Program-made: the position numbers and the translations under genes | Assembly: GCA_016792805.1 (NCBI GenBank) | Contig: JAEUHX010000039.1 | Coordinates: 1 to 64,000 of the forward strand | DNA: 64,000 nucleotides | Direction: 5' to 3' | Origin: Planctomycetota bacterium | GTDB lineage: Bacteria > Planctomycetota > UBA1135 > JACQFD01 | Notes under the pieces: generated by a model | Seen by the model: only the letters and a program-made list of their open reading frames with translations | Database searches by the model: none | Told to the model about the DNA's origin: nothing | Shown: in pieces, positions 48,259-55,461 of the stretch | How positions within the stretch are numbered: the first letter of the stretch is position 1 | Layout of the letters: every line of letters begins with the position of its first letter

Positions 48259-48503
48259 CGGGCAGGGACCTTCAGAAGCGCGGAGGGTTACGCCCCGGTC
48301 AACAGTCACGGCGTCGTGACCCGATGCCGGGTCCAAGGGGGGCGAGAGTCTAGGGAAAACGTTCAAACCGAAAAGGGGGAAAAGTCGCGCGGCCACGGGA
48401 TCGAGGCGGTTCGATTGGAAAGGGCGGCCGACGGGGCGTCTCAGGGTCGCCCAACGAGGGCGTTCCAAAGGGCTCCAAGCCATGGTCGCCGGCAGCTGCG
48501 CTC

Positions 48504-48694
48504 CGCACAGGTCGCGGAAAAACTCATTCCGGGGCTCCCTGCCCTCCCTGTGCGATCTCCTCGTCGAGCCGCGATCGACGGCACTCCTGGAGGACGTTTC
48601 AAAAGTCATCCGAGCGGCGCCCCACGCGTTCCTTCCCGATCTGGCGAAAAGTGAACTCTGAATCGCTCGAAGCCCGCGACTCGACAACCTGTTA
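48504..48694 (+). repeat. Inverted-repeat-ended short element, copy with internal insertion
   Basis: This copy aligns with the one at 63358: AACTCATTCCGG, TCGTCGAGCCGCGATCGACG, CGCCCCACGCGT, GTGAACTCTGAATCGCTCG, then ACAACCTGTTAG. About 30 additional bases (GGAGGACGTTTCAAAAGTC and flanks) stand in the middle. The end coincides with the TAA stop codon of the next gene. The rest of 48259-48503 shows nothing. Confidence 0.7.
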
Positions 48695-49807
48695 GCGGTG
48701 GAGCTCGCGCCAATGGTCGTCGAACTCCGCGGGTGTCATTCGGTAGGAGGCCTTCAGGACGCGGGCCACCTGTTTAGCCGAAAACAACTTCAAGAACGAG
48801 CTTCCTTCCTCCGGCTCCGTCTCCATCCACATCCGCACGAGCGACCAGAGCTTGGCGATGTCCTTGTCGTCGAGCTGGTTCAGCTTGCGCTTCACGAGGG
48901 CTTCGAAGCTGGCGTCCGACTTGTCTTGCGCCATCTCCTTACAAAGCAGGAGATATGCGGTATCCTCGCCTTTCGCCGTCTTGCCGACGCTGCCTTTGTA
49001 AGAATCCGGGTTGAAACAATAGGTGGTGTTCTTCCCACCCCAGCGAACGGCAACATAGACCCCGAATCCTTCGGAGATCGCGGGCGGAGTCTCTCCGGCG
49101 ATGAACGCCTCGATGTACACCTGCCCAAGCTGATGCAATAAGTATGTCTTGGGGTCGACATCCGATTTAGTGATTGCAAATGAATTCGTAGCGTTTGCCG
49201 CCTTTCCGCTCCCTTTGAGCACATCCTGCCGCAAATAGGGCTCAAGGGCGCCGAATTTCGACTCAAGGTACGGCAGCAGCTCCCGGACTGCCGCGGGATC
49301 CCGCAAGAAGTAACAATGAATCTTTCCGCCGCGGGCGGAAGGGAATGCGGCGGCATTGGCCGGCTTCTCGAAGTGAATATTCAGCTCAGCATATGCCTGC
49401 TCCGCAAGCTCCAGAGCTTCACGTGCTGCCTCAGCCTCGATCGCGCCCTTCAGTGAGAAATGTGCGCTTGAGATCACTGTCGGGGCTTCCCCGAGCTGAG
49501 CTTTGAGCTCCTCCGCTTCGGCTCGATCCGCCGCGGCGTTCTTCGCGATCTGCTCGCCAGTCGCCTTGGAGTAGTCCGGCGCCGCATGTCGCTCGGTGGC
49601 ATCCTTGGAAGCCCCCTTCTGCGAGCCACCCTTTCCGGCGCCTGAGCCATCCTTGCCCCCGGGTTTCTTCTCGCCTCCGCCCCCCTTCTGTGACAGCTCG
49701 AGCACGGATCCGGCCAAAGCCGAACACCTCTCATCAACCCAAGCGTCTGGAGTGAGCAGAGTCCCAAGGGAAGCAATCACAAATGGGGCGACGAATCGGA
49801 AGGTCAT
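48692..49807 (-). CDS. Exported DUF1570-like protein with degenerate zinc site
   Basis: The 371-residue product has an N-terminal signal-like hydrophobic segment (FVAPFVIASLGTLL) and a Gly/Lys-rich low-complexity stretch (GGKDGSGAGKGGSQKGA). The remainder resembles the DUF1570/gluzincin peptidase fold. At the place of the zinc motif HExxH it reads HQLGQVYIEAF, followed by PPAISEGFGVYVA where SEG normally supplies the third ligand. Both His/Glu ligands are incomplete, so it is probably not a zinc peptidase. It may bind peptides or envelope polymers. The ATG at 49807 starts the signal segment. Confidence 0.75.
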   Translation of the reverse strand: MTFRFVAPFVIASLGTLLTPDAWVDERCSALAGSVLELSQKGGGGEKKPGGKDGSGAGKGGSQKGASKDATERHAAPDYSKATGEQIAKNAAADRAEAEELKAQLGEAPTVISSAHFSLKGAIEAEAAREALELAEQAYAELNIHFEKPANAAAFPSARGGKIHCYFLRDPAAVRELLPYLESKFGALEPYLRQDVLKGSGKAANATNSFAITKSDVDPKTYLLHQLGQVYIEAFIAGETPPAISEGFGVYVAVRWGGKNTTYCFNPDSYKGSVGKTAKGEDTAYLLLCKEMAQDKSDASFEALVKRKLNQLDDKDIAKLWSLVRMWMETEPEEGSSFLKLFSAKQVARVLKASYRMTPAEFDDHWRELHR

Positions 49808-50029
49808 AGAAGTCCGGAGCGGTACCTATTGTGAGGCGGCTTCATGGATGTTCCGAGAATTGCGTGGAATCGTCGCCTGGCGCAAATCGTCTCGCGTGAC
49901 GCGGAACCAGAACCAGCGCCGCCGTCGGGACAACGCAGCGATGGGCGACGGGTCCCGTCGGCATCTCGGAGGAACGATGAATCCGCGGCGAGTCTGCCCT
50001 ACGGAGCTCCGACTCGAAAGGGAGTGCAG

Positions 50030-50716
50030 CTACTCCGAGCCGCCCGCATCGGCCTTGGCAGGTCGCTCACCTTGCGCCCAATGCTCACGCAGACGCGACC
50101 AAGGGTCGCTCGGAGGCGCCAGCAGCCGCCCGTCGGCACCCACCACGCGATGGGTCGGGATGAATCCAGGGGCCGGTGCGCGCCGATTGGCTGCCGCGGC
50201 GGCGCGAACGGCATTCGGGCGGCCCGCGGCCGCGGCCAGCTCACGGTAGGTCCGCGTCATGCCGCGTGGAATCCCACAGATCGCTCGCCATATGTGCCGC
50301 TCGAATTCGCTGCCGAGCAAATCGAGCGGCGGACAGGCGCCTGGGTCGGCGCCCTTCAGGAGAGCACTCCAGTAAGCGGTCAAAAGTGAGTGCCACTTCT
50401 GTTCACCATCGACGGGTCCGACCTCGAGCCGGGCGCGCTTCTCAACCCGGCGCACAAAAAGCACCTTCGACTCCGAAGGACTCTGAAGCGCAAGGATGCC
50501 GCGCTCCGTGGCCGCGGCGTGGAGCACACATCGCCCCCAGCGCAGCGGAATCAGCGCGCGAACAACGACCCGTGTGGAGAGATCGGCTCTGTCGGAGCCC
50601 CCTTCCTTCCGCCGCTCGCAAGCGGAAACCTTTTCCCGCGATGGGACTTGGTTTCGCAGCGAGAGGGCCCGCGAGCCGTGCAGCGGCAGTGGTTCCTCGA
50701 CGGAAAGCAATTTCAT
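50030..50716 (-). CDS. Alkyltransferase-like (ATL/Ogt-like) protein lacking the active-site Cys
   Basis: The product is about 228 residues from the ATG at 50716 (50725 is also possible). The C-terminal half is the O6-alkylguanine-DNA alkyltransferase DNA-binding domain: FERHIWRAICGIPRGMTRTY, then GRPNAVRAAAAANRRAP with the Arg finger, then PTHRV at 187-191. In true alkyltransferases this is PCHRV; here Thr188 replaces the nucleophilic Cys. ATL proteins with Trp or Ala at that place bind alkylated guanine and route it to nucleotide excision repair. The N-terminal half has the usual LRWGRCVLHAAATERGILAL strand. It is divergent from the RIFT-barrel gene. Confidence 0.85.
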   Translation of the reverse strand: MKLLSVEEPLPLHGSRALSLRNQVPSREKVSACERRKEGGSDRADLSTRVVVRALIPLRWGRCVLHAAATERGILALQSPSESKVLFVRRVEKRARLEVGPVDGEQKWHSLLTAYWSALLKGADPGACPPLDLLGSEFERHIWRAICGIPRGMTRTYRELAAAAGRPNAVRAAAAANRRAPAPGFIPTHRVVGADGRLLAPPSDPWSRLREHWAQGERPAKADAGGSE

Positions 50717-50834
50717 GCGACCCATGGGAGCGGGCCTCACAATAACCCGCACTGAGGAAGGCGCCCGCGCGGCCAGAGTCGTCGCGTTGACCAGTGAACG
50801 CCTCCCTCGATGCGCCCCCACCGGGTTCTTAGCT

Positions 50835-50985
50835 GCCCGCGGCAAGAGTGCTCCCTGAGCGAGCGCGCGGTTTTTCGCGAGATCGAGAAGGACCGCCGTA
50901 TACGTAGCAAGGAGTTACGGCGAGGCGGTCCGACCATGAGATCGCGAGGAAGTCCCGCGCGCAGCTCGGATGACTCCTGCCAAGG
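50835..50985 (-). repeat. Short element, strongly diverged copy
   Basis: TTTTTCGCGAGATCGAGAAG, GTAGCAAGGAGTTACG and CCATGAGATCGCGAGGAAG align in order with the reverse complement of the 63358 copy. The termini are not clear. It stands in the 414-base gap before the RIFT-barrel gene, which otherwise shows only a GGACCGCC/GGCGGTCC dyad (50890-50931) and no gene. Confidence 0.45.
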
Positions 50986-51130
50986 GCAGCGAGGCATTCG
51001 AAAAGCACGCCCCCTCATTTGCCGGTCCCTTGCGACCTCGTTACGGTCGTCTGGTGACTTTGCCGGGATTCCGGCTGTATCCGGGGAGTTCAGAATCCGC
51101 TCTGTGGTATTTGGAGCGGTGGAGAGACCG

Positions 51131-54100
51131 ATGCTGAAATGGTTCGAAGGACCGATGGGCTCAACGCAGAGCTTGGGGCGCATGCTCCTGCTCTCGTCGT
51201 TCACGGTCTGCGGTGCGTCGTGGGCGCAAGATGCACCCGCGACGCTGGCCACAACGGAATTCATCGCTGGCAAGACGGCGACCGTGCGAATCCTGGGGGG
51301 GCCGAGGAGCCCCGACGGGAATCGCTATGTCTTGGCTTCACTCAATCCGCTCGTGCTGGCGGATATCCCGCCTGGGGTCAACGGCCCCGGGCTCGAGAAT
51401 TCAGCCTGCAAACTTTTGTGGGTTTCGAAGTGTAACGGACTGCTCGCGAAATTCGACCTCGCGCCGGGCACGAGCAACATGACCGTGTATTACCGCGGCA
51501 TCATCTTCGATTCGAAGAAGCCGGCTGGTTTTGTATTGACTCCAATGATGTCGAAGGTCGTTACGGCGCCTGCGGGCACGGGCGCCGGCTCATCGACGGG
51601 CTCGTCGGGGTCCAGCACGTCCAACTCGGGGGGAACAAGCGACACGACGGGTTCAGGAAGCGCGACGTCGTCGACCGGAGCCACGGAGGAGCCGCCCCCG
51701 CCGCCTCCGCCTCCTCCCCCGCCGCCTCCGCCCCCGCCGCCGTCGAGTTCACAGAATCTCACGACGGGCATTCAGCTCTTTGCGAACGACGTGTCGGGAG
51801 TCGAGCGCACCGGCGATCTCATCACAGCTGGAGTGCCATTCGCGAAGTCGGACAATGTGACTTCCACGGCGAACCTTGTCGTGCTCGACGGCACGGGGAA
51901 GGCGCTTCCCGCACAATTCCGCGTGATGCAGCGCTGGGGAGCTCTCAATGATCCATCGGCGCCGATCTCGTGGCTACTGGTGGAGTTCCGCGGGAGCAGC
52001 CCCGCGAATGCAACGGTTGCGTACACGCTGAAATCGGGGTCGTCGCCGGGCTTCCCGCTGGTGTCGGCCACGCCGACGGCGGACGGGCTCGTCATCAACA
52101 CGGGAGCTGCACAGTTCGAGCTCAACGGCAAGTCGAACCGGCTCTTCCAGAACGTCTGGCTCGATCTCGATGGGAACGGGTCGTACACGGCGACGGAGAA
52201 GATCGTGTCCGCGTCTGCCGGCACGGGAGCCCTGCTGAAGGCTTTCGACAACGTTCTGTACGCTTCCGAGAACGACCCTGCAACCATCACAGTGCAGAGT
52301 CATCGATCGGGAGCGGCCGCACTTCGAGTGAAGGTGGAAGGGCGCCACAAGGCCGCACCCGGATCGGCGAATATCGGCCGCGACGTTCTCCGATACACGA
52401 CCTACCTCGAGTTCGCTCCGGGCTCCGCCGAGGTCCGCGCGATTCATACGATCCGGAATGATTACTATCTCGACGCCATTGGCGCAGTGGGGATCGAGAA
52501 CTACGAGCTGGCCTTCAAGCTCGATACACAGGGCGACACCGCGACAAAAGTGACAGTCTACGGCGATGCCTCCGCATCTCCGGTCTCTGCCAACCTCGCC
52601 ACGGCGGGCCGCGTCCAGGTGTATCAAGACTCGAGCGGAGCAGCGACGTGGAACTATACGGCCGGCACGAGCTTCTCGGGCTACCGCATCACGACGGGAA
52701 GCGCCTCGGCGCCGAGCCTCGTCGCGAGCGGCAGCCGCGCGCTCGGAATCACCGACGTGTCGACGGCCAAATACGGCGTCACGACGGCAATCCGGTACTT
52801 CTGGCAAGCGCATCCGAAAGCCATCGAAGTCGACGCCACAGGGCGTATCGCCGCCAAGCTGCTCCCGACAGATTTCGCCGGGAAGCTCTGGCTCGACGAT
52901 ATGCAGAATTACACGACCGAGCTGATGTTCGCCTTCCACAAGGGGTCGGCTCCGGCGGTGGCCTCTGCCAAGGCGTTCTTCCGTCCGATGCGCCCGACGC
53001 CCACGCTTCAGTATCATCAGTATACAGCTGCTTGGGGTGATCAGGGCGACCTCTCGAATCCGTCGGAGCCGAGCTCGAGCTTCCCCACGATGGCGCAGCA
53101 ATACCGGGCGTACACCGATTCGGGGCGTGACCAACTCGACGACTGGGGGTGGTGGATCTTCGGTGAAGCGAAGTGGTATCAAAACACACACACGACCGGC
53201 AGCCCGCGCAACGTGCTATCCGCATTCTTGCGCTTTGCCCAGACCGGTCGAGTGGAGTTCTTTGAAGTTCCCGAGGAGGCTGCACTCCACGCCGCGAGTC
53301 TGCGCGCCTTCCACGTGAACGGATTCCTCGCATCGAACCACCCGAACGCATATTTGTATGAGGGTTGCCCATACCCGAATACAAATGCATACCCCGACGA
53401 TCTGGGCAGGAGCGCGCTTCCGGGTAAATATCCGGCCTTGAAAGTGGGAATCCCGTCGACTGGATCCGGGTGGAACGGATACGACGAAGAGCACATGACC
53501 GTCGATGACATGTATGAGTACACCGTGCTCACAGGTCATCCGATCACAGAAGAGGCGGTGAAGCAGGTCTGTGAAGGCATCCTCACATTCCCCTTCGTGA
53601 AGAAGCCCAATACAAAGCCGCTCTCGTCGCGGTCCGCGGGCTGGTGCATGCGAGCGCTGATGAAGGCTTGGCTGATCTCCGGGTCCGCCCAGTACCTCCA
53701 AGGTGCAACCCAGATCTTCAAGAATCTGGACCAGTATCGGGGTGTCGCGCCGAACGCCTATGCCGTGGCGACTCAGGACTACGGCAAGGCCTTCCCCGGT
53801 AACTACACAGATACCTACGAGTCGCCTTGGCAGATGGGCACCGTCCTCCACGGCCTCGCCCTCTACTACCGCTACACGCTGGATCCGAAGGTTCGCGTCG
53901 CAATGATCGACATGGCCGACTATCTGTGCGGTACTCCGGGATGGGGACCCAACGGGAACTTCAAGCGGTTCATTAAGACGAAGGACTGGAACGAATATGT
54001 GATCTGCACTCAATACGACGGTGTGGGTCAGTGGCTCCCCAGCGCCATCATGCTGGTGAATCGCATAGCACCGAAGGCCCTCTACACCCAGCGATGCAAG

Positions 54101-54220
54101 CAGCAATGGGACTTCACCTATTCTGCTCTTGGCTCGGGATGGAAGATGGGGCTCACCAACGATCTGTGGCACTGGTGGCAGGCCTACTTCGTAGACAAGT
54201 CGAAGGGGCTCGTGCCCTAG
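51131..54220 (+). CDS. Secreted RIFT-barrel/alpha-toroid protein (exo-rhamnogalacturonan-lyase-like)
   Basis: The 1029-residue protein has a signal peptide (SLGRMLLLSSFTVCGASWAQ), a small beta-domain, a Ser/Thr/Gly-rich linker and a run of 17 Pro residues (about 188-205). The large C-terminal part resembles the three-domain PcRGLX/YetA group of polysaccharide lyases: a RIFT barrel (VPFAKSDNVTSTANLVVLDG, ALPAQFRVMQRWG), a beta-sandwich, then a Trp/Tyr-rich alpha/alpha toroid (SAGWCMRALMKAWLISGS, ESPWQMGTVLHGLALYYRY). A polysaccharide substrate is likely; lyase activity is inferred by fold only. The ATG at 51131 starts the signal peptide; the open frame extends upstream through a repeat. Confidence 0.8.
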   Translation: MLKWFEGPMGSTQSLGRMLLLSSFTVCGASWAQDAPATLATTEFIAGKTATVRILGGPRSPDGNRYVLASLNPLVLADIPPGVNGPGLENSACKLLWVSKCNGLLAKFDLAPGTSNMTVYYRGIIFDSKKPAGFVLTPMMSKVVTAPAGTGAGSSTGSSGSSTSNSGGTSDTTGSGSATSSTGATEEPPPPPPPPPPPPPPPPPSSSQNLTTGIQLFANDVSGVERTGDLITAGVPFAKSDNVTSTANLVVLDGTGKALPAQFRVMQRWGALNDPSAPISWLLVEFRGSSPANATVAYTLKSGSSPGFPLVSATPTADGLVINTGAAQFELNGKSNRLFQNVWLDLDGNGSYTATEKIVSASAGTGALLKAFDNVLYASENDPATITVQSHRSGAAALRVKVEGRHKAAPGSANIGRDVLRYTTYLEFAPGSAEVRAIHTIRNDYYLDAIGAVGIENYELAFKLDTQGDTATKVTVYGDASASPVSANLATAGRVQVYQDSSGAATWNYTAGTSFSGYRITTGSASAPSLVASGSRALGITDVSTAKYGVTTAIRYFWQAHPKAIEVDATGRIAAKLLPTDFAGKLWLDDMQNYTTELMFAFHKGSAPAVASAKAFFRPMRPTPTLQYHQYTAAWGDQGDLSNPSEPSSSFPTMAQQYRAYTDSGRDQLDDWGWWIFGEAKWYQNTHTTGSPRNVLSAFLRFAQTGRVEFFEVPEEAALHAASLRAFHVNGFLASNHPNAYLYEGCPYPNTNAYPDDLGRSALPGKYPALKVGIPSTGSGWNGYDEEHMTVDDMYEYTVLTGHPITEEAVKQVCEGILTFPFVKKPNTKPLSSRSAGWCMRALMKAWLISGSAQYLQGATQIFKNLDQYRGVAPNAYAVATQDYGKAFPGNYTDTYESPWQMGTVLHGLALYYRYTLDPKVRVAMIDMADYLCGTPGWGPNGNFKRFIKTKDWNEYVICTQYDGVGQWLPSAIMLVNRIAPKALYTQRCKQQWDFTYSALGSGWKMGLTNDLWHWWQAYFVDKSKGLVP

Positions 54221-54261
54221 AGGCAACGCTTCGGGGAGCGGGGGCAGGCCCGCTCTGAAGT

Positions 54262-54299
54262 GGCCGCGGCCGGCATCCAGTTCCGGCCGCGGCCTTTTT
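54262..54299 (+). terminator. Rho-independent terminator after the RIFT-barrel gene
   Basis: GGCCGCGGCCGG and CCGGCCGCGGCC form a perfect 12-base stem with nine-base loop, followed by TTTTT. It stands 42 bases after the stop codon. Confidence 0.85.
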
Positions 54300-54354
54300 C
54301 ATTCCCCCTTCGCCTGGCGGCGACCCCTGGCATCGCTGCGGCCGTGGGCGAAGC

Positions 54355-55458
54355 ATGACGGCCATGGCTTCCCCGTCTCCGTTTGAAGCGGCCCACCGCG
54401 CAGCCCAGGGCGTCCTTCAGCCCGTGGAGGGTGCGCAGTACCCGATTCGATTCACTCATCCGTTTGCTGAGCATCAAGCCGCCCGCTCCGCGGCCGTCGT
54501 GATCGATCTCTCCTTCCTGGGCAAACTCGAGCTCGCCGGCCCCGATGCGCGTGAGTTTCTCCAGCGCATTGCGTCGGCCGATCTCTCGCAAACGCCTCCG
54601 GGGCAAGGGCATGCCAGCTATCTCCTCAACGGTCAAGGGAAGGTCGTGCATGCATTCGATGCGCTCGCGACCCCAGATGGATTCTTGTTGATCACGGAAT
54701 CTGGCGGTACGGGGCCGATCGCAAAAGATGTTGCCACATTACAATTCGGCGAGAAGATTCAGCTTCAAGACTACAGCGACCATCTCGGTGCGCTCCTCCT
54801 TGCCGGGCCGCGCGCGGAAGCGATCGTAAGCGCGGCCATCGACCGCGGTGCGCTCCCGCCGGAGGTCCCGAGATCCCACGCATTTGTTGGAATCGAAGGA
54901 GCCTCCGTGCTCGCGATCCGAGACGCCCGCGCAGGGATCCCTGGGCTTCTGCTCCTGGTGCCGAGAGCGGCCGCCGACGCGGTGCTCCAGAAGCTGCTGA
55001 ATGCGGGCCAAGCCATGGGGCTCCAGCGGGCTGGGCTCGCCGCCTTTGATACCTTACGAATCGAAGCTGGCCTTCCGCGCTTTGGGCTCGATTTCGGCAA
55101 CGATCTGTTCCCGCAGGAAATTGCGATCGACGAGGCCTTCTCGCTCAGCAAGGGCTGCTACCCGGGGCAGGAGACGGTCGCTCGTATTGATACTTATGGT
55201 AAGACCCATCGGAAGCTCGTGGGTCTCGTCCTCGACTCTCCCAAAGAGGATGTTCCTCAGCGCGGCGACCGGCTCCTCAAGGGCACGGAGGAGGTCGGTG
55301 AAGTGCGCTCGTGGGCCATTTCGCCCCTTCTCGAGCGCCCGGTCGCTCTCGCCGTCGTGAGGACGGCTAAGGCACCGGTGGGCGCTGAGCTCGAAATCCG
55401 CTCAGACGACGGGCGCGCGCTCACCGCAAAAGTTGTGGACTTTCCGATCGCGCGCTGA
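54355..55458 (+). CDS. ygfZ: Folate-binding YgfZ/GcvT-like protein
   Basis: YgfZ proteins bind tetrahydrofolate and support iron-sulfur enzyme assembly or repair. The 367-residue product has the GcvT-type N-terminal half (LSFLGKLELAGPDAREFLQR) and the YgfZ signature KGCYPGQETVARIDTYGKTH, with the conserved Cys. The C-terminal barrel (EVGEVRSWAISPLLERPVAL) is complete. Starts at 54355 or 54364 are both possible. The gene is between a strong terminator and the end of the convergent lipoprotein gene, three bases away. Confidence 0.92.
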   Translation: MTAMASPSPFEAAHRAAQGVLQPVEGAQYPIRFTHPFAEHQAARSAAVVIDLSFLGKLELAGPDAREFLQRIASADLSQTPPGQGHASYLLNGQGKVVHAFDALATPDGFLLITESGGTGPIAKDVATLQFGEKIQLQDYSDHLGALLLAGPRAEAIVSAAIDRGALPPEVPRSHAFVGIEGASVLAIRDARAGIPGLLLLVPRAAADAVLQKLLNAGQAMGLQRAGLAAFDTLRIEAGLPRFGLDFGNDLFPQEIAIDEAFSLSKGCYPGQETVARIDTYGKTHRKLVGLVLDSPKEDVPQRGDRLLKGTEEVGEVRSWAISPLLERPVALAVVRTAKAPVGAELEIRSDDGRALTAKVVDFPIAR

Positions 55459-55461
55459 TCG

